A stretch of DNA of 64,000 nt from positions 124,001 to 188,000 of the forward strand of contig QQVP01000037.1 in the NCBI GenBank assembly GCA_003389215.1. The letters are read 5' to 3'. This DNA comes from Planctomycetota bacterium (lineage in GTDB: Bacteria; Planctomycetota; Planctomycetia; Pirellulales; UBA7805). How positions within the stretch are numbered: position 1 is the first letter of the stretch; each line of letters opens with the position of its first letter. Both the position numbers and the translations under genes were made by a program. Positions 27,154-35,345 of this stretch are shown here, in pieces. The notes under the pieces are model-generated. The model was not told the origin of the DNA and did no database searches. It saw nothing but the letters and a program-made list of their open reading frames with translations.

Positions 27154-27271
27154 TTCGAAGTTGCCGTCCTGGCACCATGCGGAAAGACCGTCCTGATGCC
27201 ATGTAGGAAGCCTCCTCAGGTACGATAGCAAGCGTTGGTTGGTGTAACTCGTACCCGAAAGGAGGCTTGCG
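27154..27271 (+). mobile_element. Possible left end of the IS110 remnant
   Basis: 118 bases between the orphan gene and the transposase start. It carries the near-repeats TGGCACCATGCGGAAAGACC and TGATGCCATGTAGGAAGCC, and GGAGGC in both flanks of GTACGATAG...GTACCCGAA. IS110 elements of the classical group encode a bridge RNA in the non-coding end before the transposase; whether one survives here cannot be told by eye. Confidence 0.35.
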
Positions 27272-27535
27272 ATGGCTCGGTTCTTCGTGGGTCTGGACGT
27301 GCATTGGAAACAGACGTCTGTTTGCATCTTGGACGGTCACGGCAAGCGTATCAATCGGCAAACGATTCGCGGTCCGTGGTCCGGCATCGTGGAACGACTG
27401 AAGCCGCTTTCCGGCAAAGTGTCCGTCTGCTATGAGGCCTCCACCGGATACGGCCGCTTGTACGAGATGCTCTCCGAGGTTGCCCAGCGAGTGGTCGTGG
27501 CCCATCCCGGGCATTTGCGGATGATCTTCCGCAGA
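27272..27535 (+). pseudogene. Truncated IS110-family transposase (N-terminal part)
   Basis: The first 85-90 residues are a good IS110 DEDD domain: MARFFVGLDVHWKQTSVCIL with the first Asp in GLDVH, then KVSVCYEASTGYGRLYEMLS with the second acidic residue in YEAS, and VVVAHPGHLRMIF. Directly after that point, where the family continues with an Asp-containing DR/DxR block, similarity stops and the DNA changes character; the open frame to 27943 is not transposase-like. The Tnp_20 catalytic Ser domain is missing. The element is therefore dead. It lies next to a hairpin-rich block, which may have been the invading or deleting sequence. Confidence 0.75.
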
Positions 27536-28255
27536 AGGGCAATTCGATCCTGTTCATCCTGTTGCCTGTTTCGAGTCCGTGCGGGGAGTGCGCGCCACGA
27601 AGGGGTCCGGTCCAAGTTTTCGGTCGGTGCCATTTGCAAGCGAGAGAGCCAATCGGCCGAAAATTGGACCCGACCCCAGGCAGCGGGTGGCACCTGCCAC
27701 TCGCGGGAGTGGGGAAAGAACGTAAGCCCCGCGAGGCCCCAACGTTGCGTGCCCAAACTGCCCGAGACCGCAAAACGCCAAGTCGTGTCGCACGGCGGAC
27801 TTCGAGTGTTTTACCACTCGGTCCGAAATACGCCGCTGGCGGAAGAAACCACCTGCCGGCCGCGGCGAAACGAGCGGCCAGCGGCGTGCGGCGTTGCCAG
27901 GCCGTGTGACCGCTCGAATCACGTCGCCTTGCCCAGGCGTTAACCCTTACCGAGCGCGTACAACCGACACCGGAGCCCCACGATTACGGTACCACTCGTT
28001 CGTGTTACGAAAGCCGCGACGCGAGTGCGGCATGTGCCTGCTAGGCAAACCTTGTGGTGTGCACCGATCGTGACGCAGCCACCCACGCCCGTCGCGCCGA
28101 TTGCGCACGCTTTCCTAGATGGCTGCGCCCCCCTATGACGATGCGTCTGAATGTATTGAATCACGCAGTGATGTCCGTGCTAGCTATCGCTCCGGGCAAA
28201 GTGGTTGGTCACGTATTGGCGATCCATCGGACAGCACCAAAGAACCCCCCCCACG
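27536..28255. other. Gene-free region after the IS110 remnant
   Basis: About 720 bases without a supportable gene on either strand. Its first 350 bases contain the inverted-repeat cluster; the rest shows nothing I can name apart from the presumed promoter region of the next gene. Confidence 0.5.
27602..27887. repeat. Cluster of inverted repeats
   Basis: Several hairpins follow one another. (1) GGGGTCCGGTCCAAGTTTTC... at 27602-27623 pairs with 27657-27677, 20 of 22 positions, across a 33-base loop. (2) GTGGCA-CC-TGCCAC and the overlapping CCACTC-GCGG-GAGTGG near 27688-27712. (3) CGAGTG..CACTCG near 27803. (4) ACGCCGCTGGC at 27830-27840 pairs perfectly with 27877-27887. The density suggests a composite intergenic repeat or a structured RNA rather than terminators, as T runs are absent. 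Confidence 0.55.
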
Positions 28256-31200
28256 ATGCCAGTCCGCACGACGACGAGCTTTGCGGTTCCGACCGCCTGG
28301 CGGCCACGCTGGGTTGTCGCCCTGTGCGCGCTCGTCCTCGGCACGAGTACCCTCCCCGCGAACGGAGATGACCCGACACCATCTTCTGTTCGCTTCGCGA
28401 CTTCCGATGCCGGCGGACGGGCAGAGCCGGCTTCGGAAGTCGTTGCGCGCAAGCCTTCAGCAAGAAGGCACAAGAAGAACCAGCGGGAAGCGTCGTCGCC
28501 CAGTCTCCGCCTGGTCCCCCCTGCCCGGACGCGTCTGAAGACACCCCCTGAGCCCGCCACCCGCTTGCGACTGACGATCGGCCAATCGTCGCGCTCCGGA
28601 AAGAAGGCGGCCATGTCAGCCGACGGCGCCGCGCTGCGAATTGCGACCTCGCAGCGCGGTGCTCGTGGCGACTCGAGCGCGGAGTCAGACACGCAAGAGC
28701 ATTCCAGCCCTGGGCCTCAACCGTCGGGGCGTGTCTCGGTTACGCTCCGCGAGTCGGCTCCCGCGTCGTACCGTGTCGAAGACGTGACGCCTCGTCGCTA
28801 CGGTCCGCACACCTTTCGACCTCGATCTCTGTCGGGCGTCGCCGATGTGCTGGCCCGTCCGCCCGCGGCGGTCTTGCCTTCGCTGGCGGGGGTTCCGGTT
28901 CCGCAGCCGGAGCAGGTGCGCTCCAGCGTAGCGGTCGCCTCGAAACCGACTCCGAAACGTCGTTCGGTCCTCGTCCAGCGTCCCAAATCCGTTGCCGGCC
29001 CTGCCAAGACGGAGGAAGCCCCCGCGACGTCTGCGAAGGCCAAGGCGGCAACGCTTCCGTCGGAGCCGAACACGACCGCGTCGAAGCCCGAGCGCCAAGA
29101 GAAAGGCGGAGCGGTCAAACAAGTTCTCCCGGTTCGCCCTGCGGAGGCGAAGAACAAGAGCAAGCCGTCGGAGTCGGCGATGAAGTCGCCCGCGAAGCTA
29201 GCCAGGCCACAATCACCTCAGCTGGCGATCAAGCCCGCCGCTGGGCCGCGGCCGGCAGCTCGCGCCACGTCGCCTCGTCCGGTGGTTGCCAAACAGCCGA
29301 CGGTTGCCCGTGAAGAGGAGCCGCTTCGCATCGTGCTGACGCCGCGGAACTCGGAACCGAAGTTGCGAGAGAAGAACGCACGGAAAGAGCCGCCGGCTGC
29401 CCCGACACTCGTGCTGAAGAATCCGCATTTGCCGAGCGAGGTGGTCGAATCGCCGGCAGAGCAGGTTGACCGTGAACCCCAGGTCTCGACTGACAGAGCG
29501 GCCAGAGCACCGCGTAATTCAAGCACGAAGCAGACGAGCACGCAGAAGCCAAGCATCGGGACAGGTGCCGCGGGGCCGCGGTCGACGGCGACGCCCACCG
29601 TTTCAACGCGCACGACTCTGCCCCAAAGCAGCACGCCGCCAGCCGCCTCCCAACCGGTCCGTGCGCCACACCAACCGCAGGCATCGTCAACGTCCCGCCC
29701 CAACCCGTCGCGGGACTCGCTGGCGGGGCAGCGGACTCGCCAGAACCGATCGGTCGATGCGGTACCTTCCGTGACGAAGCCGGCACAAGGCCCGAGTGCC
29801 CCCTCGCTACAGCCACGCATGGCGGAATCGCAGCCACGACGTCGTTCGAATCCGCCGGTGGCCACCGAGTCGTCGCCTCCGGCCAAGTCCGCGCACGTCG
29901 TTGACACCGAAGCGAAGGCTTTGCGGCCGCCCGAGCCTCGGCGAGAGGCTGGACCGACCGCCAAGGCCGAGGCAAGGACTCAGATCGTCGAGGTACCGGC
30001 CCGCCCGCGGCCGTCACGCGCAACGCCCGCAAAGCGTCCCGCGACAGCGACTTCCCCGCGCGAGCATGTGGCGGCAGCGACTCCGAGACGGGCCAAGCCG
30101 ACTCGGCCGACGGTTTCGACTCCCCGCCCCGCGGCGCCCGAGCTCCGTGTCGTCGACACGAACGCCGCTCCGCCGGAGCGAAGCGCACGCCGTCAGAGCC
30201 GGCCTCCGGTCACGCGGACGCCATCGCTGGTCGATCCCCGTATTGGAAGGCCGGTCACCCCGGACCTTTCCCGGCCGGCCGCAACCTACGGCGTGGCCTC
30301 GGTCGGCAAGCGAATCAACGAGCGGATCCGCTACGCCGTCGATCTGGCCGAGCGAGGTGCCCTCTACTCGTCGAGGGCGGAGTTCCGCGCCGTGCTCAAG
30401 GTCTGTGCTCTCTCGGCAGACGCGCGGGAAGACTCGACGGCATACAGCGAAGCTCTGCGCCAGGCGTTCGCGGCGTTGCAGGAGGCGGATGACTTTGCCC
30501 CCAGCCGCGACCGCATCGCGACGCGGGAAGATCTGACAAGCCTGGTGAATACCCACCGCACGCCAATCCTCAAGGACAGCGAGACGGAGCGGCTCTCGCC
30601 CATCTATGCCTTGCAGAGCTACTACGCCTTTGCCGAGGAGCGGTTGATCGTCGCTTGCGGTGGCATGTCGGAATCGAGTCAGGCGCTCTATGGGTTGGCG
30701 AAACTGCAGGTGTTGATGGCTACCGAGACGACACTGGGCGGCCCCAAGGCGATTGCCTTCTACCGCGCGGCAATCGCCATCGATCCGGAAAACTATCGGG
30801 CGGCCAATGAACTGGGTGTTCTCTTGGCACGTTACGGTCAGTATTACGAAGCGGTCGAGGCACTAAGTCATTGTTTGAACATCTCGCCGCAGCCCGAAAC
30901 GTGGCGGAGTCTCGCCAAGGTCTATCGGCATCTCGGCGACGACGACTCCGCGGCCTACGCGACCGAGCGGCACCGGTTGGCCCTTCGCGCTCGAAAGAGC
31001 GGAAAGTTGCAACCGCCCAAGCCGGCGACCGAGTGGGTCGACCCCGTCGTGTTCACCGGCAAGGCTCCCAGTGCCGATCCGGCGCGTTCACTTCGTGCGG
31101 ATGCCCCGGCCGAGGAACCGGCTGTGGCGTCTCGCCCCGTCGCAACAACGCAGGCGGGCGGGACGTCTGGGCCGCACGCGAAGGTCAACAGACCCCCTGC

Positions 31201-31315
31201 CAAGTCGCGCCGGGCGACGGCCGCAGACTACGAAAGAAACCGTAGCCCCGCGGCCCTGATTCGGTCTGCCTGGGGCGACCTGAGTCGGATCTTCCAGCCC
31301 CACGAGCGTCAGTAG
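28256..31315 (+). CDS. Exported protein with very long disordered linker and C-terminal TPR domain
   Basis: 1019 residues from the ATG at 28256, which gives a Sec signal (WVVALCALVLGTSTLPANG after an Arg-containing start). Residues about 30-680 are low complexity, dominated by Pro, Ala, Ser, Thr, Arg and Lys, with no fold. Residues about 690-950 are helical with TPR features (GVASVGKRINERIRYAVDLA, ALYGLAKLQVLMATETTLGG, AIAIDPENYRAANELGVLLA and YYEAVEALSHCLNISPQPET). A basic tail closes it. It lies 51 bases before the Wza-type exporter and probably belongs to the same polysaccharide operon as an envelope scaffold. Confidence 0.75.
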   Translation: MPVRTTTSFAVPTAWRPRWVVALCALVLGTSTLPANGDDPTPSSVRFATSDAGGRAEPASEVVARKPSARRHKKNQREASSPSLRLVPPARTRLKTPPEPATRLRLTIGQSSRSGKKAAMSADGAALRIATSQRGARGDSSAESDTQEHSSPGPQPSGRVSVTLRESAPASYRVEDVTPRRYGPHTFRPRSLSGVADVLARPPAAVLPSLAGVPVPQPEQVRSSVAVASKPTPKRRSVLVQRPKSVAGPAKTEEAPATSAKAKAATLPSEPNTTASKPERQEKGGAVKQVLPVRPAEAKNKSKPSESAMKSPAKLARPQSPQLAIKPAAGPRPAARATSPRPVVAKQPTVAREEEPLRIVLTPRNSEPKLREKNARKEPPAAPTLVLKNPHLPSEVVESPAEQVDREPQVSTDRAARAPRNSSTKQTSTQKPSIGTGAAGPRSTATPTVSTRTTLPQSSTPPAASQPVRAPHQPQASSTSRPNPSRDSLAGQRTRQNRSVDAVPSVTKPAQGPSAPSLQPRMAESQPRRRSNPPVATESSPPAKSAHVVDTEAKALRPPEPRREAGPTAKAEARTQIVEVPARPRPSRATPAKRPATATSPREHVAAATPRRAKPTRPTVSTPRPAAPELRVVDTNAAPPERSARRQSRPPVTRTPSLVDPRIGRPVTPDLSRPAATYGVASVGKRINERIRYAVDLAERGALYSSRAEFRAVLKVCALSADAREDSTAYSEALRQAFAALQEADDFAPSRDRIATREDLTSLVNTHRTPILKDSETERLSPIYALQSYYAFAEERLIVACGGMSESSQALYGLAKLQVLMATETTLGGPKAIAFYRAAIAIDPENYRAANELGVLLARYGQYYEAVEALSHCLNISPQPETWRSLAKVYRHLGDDDSAAYATERHRLALRARKSGKLQPPKPATEWVDPVVFTGKAPSADPARSLRADAPAEEPAVASRPVATTQAGGTSGPHAKVNRPPAKSRRATAADYERNRSPAALIRSAWGDLSRIFQPHERQ

Positions 31316-31366
31316 GCGACGGCGGCTGTCAAGTCTGGGTGAGAAATCAAGATACGAGTCTGAACT

Positions 31367-32785
31367 ATGAACCAGCAAGCGAACCGATCGCAGACCATCC
31401 ATTCCGTGCTCGCGTTGCTGGTCGTCGCCGCGACGACCTGGTCTGCGACCGAGGACGTGTCCGCCCAGTCGTCAGGTCGGCAGCGGGTTGCGACGGGAGC
31501 CGATCGAAACCGAATCGCGTTGCGATTTGCGGATCGGGAGGCCCTCGATCCGAATACGTCGTCCCGCGGGAGCGAACTCGGGGAATTCGAAGTGGTCGAG
31601 CCGGGCCATCCTCTGCCCGGAGTCGTGGTGGGCGGACGACCGGTGGGTCATGGATCGAAGCACCGCGCGCCCAAATGCGATCCCGCCGACATCTGTCCGC
31701 CGGTTCCGAACACCTTCTATGGCGTTCATTGCGACACTTGCGGACCGCATTGCAAGACCCCCAAGTGGTCGGACGCAGCCCCGATTCCCTGGGAAATCTT
31801 TGCCCAGGGAGAGTACGTCGGCCCGGCGCGGGATCAGCATGTGCCTGAGTATCGGGTGCGAGTCGACGACACCCTCGACTTCGTCTATCTGCTTGACCGC
31901 GACAAGACGGCGCAAACCTACCGCTTGGGCGTCGGCGACAAAATTCGAGTCGAGTTTCTCGACGAGGACCAGGCCAAGTTGTTCAACCGGCCCCCGCTCG
32001 ACAACGCCTATGCCGAAACGACGGCGATCGAAATTCAGCCGGACGGCACCGTTTCTCTGCTGCAAGTCGGTCAGGTTCCCGCCGCGGGCTATACCGTGGA
32101 AGAATTCAGCCGCGAGATCGAAGAGCGGTATACCGAGGCGGGTCTGCGAGATCCCAGCGTGACCGTGACCCCCATGCGGATCAATACGCCCTTGCAGGAC
32201 ATCATTGATTCGGTCGACCGTCGCTTTGGGACGGGCGGCCAGGGGCTTAGCGTGCGGGTGACGCCCGAGGGATCGGTGCAGCTGCCGGGAATCGACTCCG
32301 TATTTGTCCAGGGGCTGACGCTGTCGGAGTTGCGGCGCGAAGTCGAGCAGCGCTACCTGGACCGCTACGGGAACGGTCTCGAAGTGACTCCGGTGTTGTC
32401 GGCGCGGGCGCCCCGGTTCATCTTCGTGTTGGGCGAGGTGGCGACCCCAGGTCGCTTCGAGCTTGAGGGACCGACGACGGCAATGCAGGCGGTCGCCTTG
32501 GCGGGCAGCTGGAACGTCGGCGCCTATCTGCGGCACGTGGTGGTGTTTCGACGCGACGAAAACTGGCGCCTGATGGCGATGCGGCTCGATCTGCAGAAGG
32601 CCCTGTTCGGCAACGAACCGTGTCCCGCCGATGAGATCTGGCTACGGGACAACGACATCGTGCTGGTGCCGAAGAGCCCCATTCTGTTGGCCGACGATGC
32701 GATCGAACTGATCTTCACACGCGGCATTTACGGCGTCGTGCCGACGCAGTACAGCTTGACCTTTGGGAACCTGGATTCGTTCTAG
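31367..32785 (+). CDS. Polysaccharide export protein (Wza/KpsD type, SLBB)
   Basis: 472 residues with a signal peptide (VLALLVVAATTWSATEDVSA). Residues about 185-275 are the polysaccharide export domain (YRLGVGDKIRVEFLDEDQAK ... IQPDGTVSLLQVGQVPAAGYT), followed by SVRVTPEGSVQLPGIDSVFVQG and an SLBB domain from FIFVLGEVATPGRFELEG. An unusual Cys-rich stretch lies at about 105-128 (CDPADICPP, then CDTCGPHCKTP), as often added in planctomycete homologues. It should form the outer-membrane channel for exopolysaccharide. It is the first recognisable gene of the EPS cluster; the partner Wzz gene is 2.5 kb downstream. Confidence 0.9.
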   Translation: MNQQANRSQTIHSVLALLVVAATTWSATEDVSAQSSGRQRVATGADRNRIALRFADREALDPNTSSRGSELGEFEVVEPGHPLPGVVVGGRPVGHGSKHRAPKCDPADICPPVPNTFYGVHCDTCGPHCKTPKWSDAAPIPWEIFAQGEYVGPARDQHVPEYRVRVDDTLDFVYLLDRDKTAQTYRLGVGDKIRVEFLDEDQAKLFNRPPLDNAYAETTAIEIQPDGTVSLLQVGQVPAAGYTVEEFSREIEERYTEAGLRDPSVTVTPMRINTPLQDIIDSVDRRFGTGGQGLSVRVTPEGSVQLPGIDSVFVQGLTLSELRREVEQRYLDRYGNGLEVTPVLSARAPRFIFVLGEVATPGRFELEGPTTAMQAVALAGSWNVGAYLRHVVVFRRDENWRLMAMRLDLQKALFGNEPCPADEIWLRDNDIVLVPKSPILLADDAIELIFTRGIYGVVPTQYSLTFGNLDSF

Positions 32786-32848
32786 CAGACGCGCTGGGAG
32801 CTCAGAACGAAGGGAAGCGTCGCCGGAGCGAGACCGCGCCGGGGCACG

Positions 32849-33625
32849 TTACTCGAGCGATTCCCAGAGAATTCCCTCGCCGCGTCCGTCGCCCATGAAG
32901 CGAATGCGTTTGGCCTTTTGGTGGCGGTTGAGGCTCTTGATCGTGTCGTGCAGGCGACGTTTCGGATCGATGTCCGACACCGGCGGCAACGGATCGTCGA
33001 CACGCGTCGGCCAGCCTTCTTCTTCAAACGCCTGCAAGACCGTCTCCTGATTCGGCGAGGGCAGGCGGAACTGCTTGATGAGGGCGCCCATCAGGCGCAA
33101 CTCGCGGCGGTCCTGATCCCAAAACGGGACTGCTTCGTCGTCGAGTACGGCAACATCTTCCGTCAGGCCGCGCGGGCCGAACGCCGCATAGGACGGGCTG
33201 TTGGTCTCGGTACTCGCGACATTGGCCTTCAGGCCGTCCAACTGCGTCGCCAACTGTACGCCGGACGCCGTGAGCACGAAGCAGGATCGTTGCGTGAAAC
33301 CGAGTCCCGGATAGGTTCGAAAAACGCGTCGTCCTTCGCTACTGGCAGGCAATTCCTCGCCGTGATCGACGTGCCCGTTGCATGCGAGCCAGCGCAGGTC
33401 GTTGATGGATACGCCTGCCGCGGCAAGGTTGGGAAGTTCCAAGGCAAATTCCCAAACGTCGCGGTGCAACGATTCGGCGTAGTTATGCGCTTGACTGAGA
33501 AGTTGTAAAGCCGCGGGGATCGTCTGCGGAATGATGGCAGACGTTGCCTCTGGGCCCGTTAGATTCTCGGCAGTAATGCTCGTCGGGCATGCCGTACGCT
33601 GGGCGCCCGTCACTAAGTGACTCAT
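32849..33625 (-). CDS. Winged-helix-like protein of unknown function
   Basis: 258 residues from MSHLVTGAQ (an in-frame start 27 bases upstream is also open). The first 120 residues contain HRDVWEFALELPNLAAAGVSINDLRWL, a helix-turn-helix-like pattern. The C-terminal half has WDQDRRELRLMGALIKQFRLPSPNQETVLQAFEEEGWP and DPKRRLHDTIKSLNRHQKAKRIRFMGDG, a conserved planctomycete segment resembling a winged-helix effector domain of response regulators with the final hairpin RIRFMGDGRGEGILWE. It may bind DNA. It is on the opposite strand inside the EPS cluster, so a local regulator is an attractive guess. Confidence 0.55.
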   Translation of the reverse strand: MSHLVTGAQRTACPTSITAENLTGPEATSAIIPQTIPAALQLLSQAHNYAESLHRDVWEFALELPNLAAAGVSINDLRWLACNGHVDHGEELPASSEGRRVFRTYPGLGFTQRSCFVLTASGVQLATQLDGLKANVASTETNSPSYAAFGPRGLTEDVAVLDDEAVPFWDQDRRELRLMGALIKQFRLPSPNQETVLQAFEEEGWPTRVDDPLPPVSDIDPKRRLHDTIKSLNRHQKAKRIRFMGDGRGEGILWESLE

Positions 33626-33934
33626 CGTCGATCTTCTCCCTCTCGGTGCCAATCAGTCGGCGGTGCAGATTCTTCAGTGAGTTAGCGAGTGGAATCCAGA
33701 TCTCGAATAGCCCAAAAAGCAGATAGTTCCTTCGCGAAAGAGTCTCCTACTCACGAATTCCGTTGCCCTTCATCTCTACTGGCCGTTCGTCGCATAAATC
33801 CCTACCCGTGCGATGTTAGTTAATGTCTTGGTTATGTGTCAACAGGGTAATTTGCGTTAAATGAGATATCTAATGTGGACTCTGTGGACTTTTCGAATGC
33901 GAATGATCCGTCGCAAATCCTACGAAAAACCCTC
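33626..33934. other. A+T-rich intergenic region
   Basis: About 310 bases between the two minus-strand regulatory genes. It contains the promoter described and is clearly lower in G+C than the flanks. No other feature is seen. Confidence 0.5.
33813..33842 (-). promoter_or_regulatory. Sigma-70-type promoter for the winged-helix gene
   Basis: On the minus strand TTGACA (33842-33837) and TAACAT (33818-33813) are 18 bases apart in an A+T-rich stretch, about 190 bases upstream of the gene's start codon. The direction fits transcription of the winged-helix gene. Confidence 0.5.
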
Positions 33935-34930
33935 CTAAACACGGCGGGAACTCTTGTCAATCCTCTTTGCCGCGTACATCCGACGGTCCGCGAATGCGAT
34001 CATGTCATGCATTGCCGAGCTTTCCTTACCACCGCATTCCTGCAAGTCGTGTGCCAACCCAAAGCTTGCCGAGATTATCAGGTTGACGTCGCCGCACTCC
34101 AAGCAACTGCCTAAGGATGACTCGATCCGTGCCGCAATTGCGCGCAGCGTTTCTTCGTCACGGAACTGCCGAATCAGGACGACGAACTCGTCTCCTCCGA
34201 AGCGAGCGACGAAATCCTCCTTGCGTATCTCCTTTTGGAACCGACGGGCAACGACGCGTAGCACGTTATCGCCGACCACGTGGCCATAGCGTTCATTTAC
34301 CTCGCGGAAGTTATCCAAATCAATGAACAGTAAGGCAAATCTCTCTTTCGTACGCCGGGATCTCCGCAGAGTTGTCTCGAATTGCTCGACGAACGCCCTG
34401 CGGTCGGGCAATCCGGTGAGCGGATCGCGGAACTTCGGAGTCCGGGACAGCGCATCGGCACGGTGACGATCCGAAACGTCCCGTACCGAGACCAGCACGC
34501 GATCCCCTTCCTGACTCGCATCAATGGCGAGTTCGACCGGAAACGAACGGCAGCGACCGTCCAGCTGGTTCGCGGAGAGGAACGTTGCCCGGCTTTTCTG
34601 CGGTGCATCGGTGACGGAACGAACAAGCGGACCGCGGTCCGCAGGTGAAAACAGGTCCGGCAGCCACATGCCTCGGAGTTTCTCGGCGTCCATTCCCACC
34701 ACGTCACGCGCTGCCCGGTTGGACGCGAGAACGCGGAGCGAACTTCCGTCGACCACGTAAACGCTCTCATCCACGAGGTTTAGGGCCTGAGCCAGCAGCC
34801 CATCGCTGATCCCGCCAGCGTGTCGACTCTCGACGGCGATCCGACCGGCCGTCCCCGTCGTGGTTTGCGGTCCCACGGAGGTAGAGATTTGGATGTCGAT
34901 CGCGCGGTCCATGTCTTCAGCTATGCCCAT
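33935..34930 (-). CDS. PAS-GGDEF diguanylate cyclase
   Basis: 331 residues from MGIAEDMDRAIDIQ; an in-frame start 48 bases upstream is possible. A PAS-like domain occupies about 45-160 (ALNLVDESVYVVDGSSLRVLASNRAAR). The GGDEF domain follows: DPLTGLPDRRAFVEQF, FALLFIDLDNFREVNERYGH and the intact active site RFGGDEFVVL. The inhibitory RxxD site expected five residues before GGDEF is replaced (RKEDFVARFGGDEF: RKED is present two residues further upstream, at a position compatible with an I-site). It makes cyclic di-GMP in the cytoplasm. It is antisense within the EPS cluster, and c-di-GMP control of this EPS is a reasonable inference. Confidence 0.9.
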   Translation of the reverse strand: MGIAEDMDRAIDIQISTSVGPQTTTGTAGRIAVESRHAGGISDGLLAQALNLVDESVYVVDGSSLRVLASNRAARDVVGMDAEKLRGMWLPDLFSPADRGPLVRSVTDAPQKSRATFLSANQLDGRCRSFPVELAIDASQEGDRVLVSVRDVSDRHRADALSRTPKFRDPLTGLPDRRAFVEQFETTLRRSRRTKERFALLFIDLDNFREVNERYGHVVGDNVLRVVARRFQKEIRKEDFVARFGGDEFVVLIRQFRDEETLRAIAARIESSLGSCLECGDVNLIISASFGLAHDLQECGGKESSAMHDMIAFADRRMYAAKRIDKSSRRV

Positions 34931-35345
34931 AACCCTCCAGCAGAGTCTCAAAAGAGCCTGCAAACGCCCGGCCCGCAATGGGTGCTAGGGGGGGGCTTTG
35001 GGGCGCGGCGGCCGGAATCACGAAGCTGTGACCGGTTCCGCACCCGAATCTGCGCGGGGCGCGCGGTTCCGTCCCCACCGCAGTCACGCATCAGGGCGGC
35101 CCGACTTCCACCGCGACCCTCTGCGATTCTGAAAACGGCTCCATCGGACTATGAGCAACTAGCTCGTAAGAGGTGCCGGAATCGCGACATGCGCCGGTCG
35201 ACTCGTCGCCCGCAAACCAACACGGCGGCCATCGAGCGACGGACTCGAGATATCCCCTAGTGCATCCCCAACCCGCCTGTTGAGGGCCAATATTGCCGGA
35301 CGTCTAATGGGATCGACCTTGCTGGCCAGCGGATTCCAGAAAGCT
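34931..35345. other. Intergenic region upstream of the Wzz-type gene
   Basis: About 415 bases containing the divergent control regions of the diguanylate cyclase and the Wzz-type gene. A run of eight G bases lies at about 34987. No gene or RNA is seen. Confidence 0.4.

Noticed and set aside
27602-27887. CRISPR array
   Set aside because: The repeats are inverted, unequal in length and not regularly spaced; no cas genes are present anywhere in the window.
27536-27943. Continuation of the IS110 frame to 27943
   Set aside because: After HLRMIF the sequence loses all transposase similarity and runs into the hairpin block.
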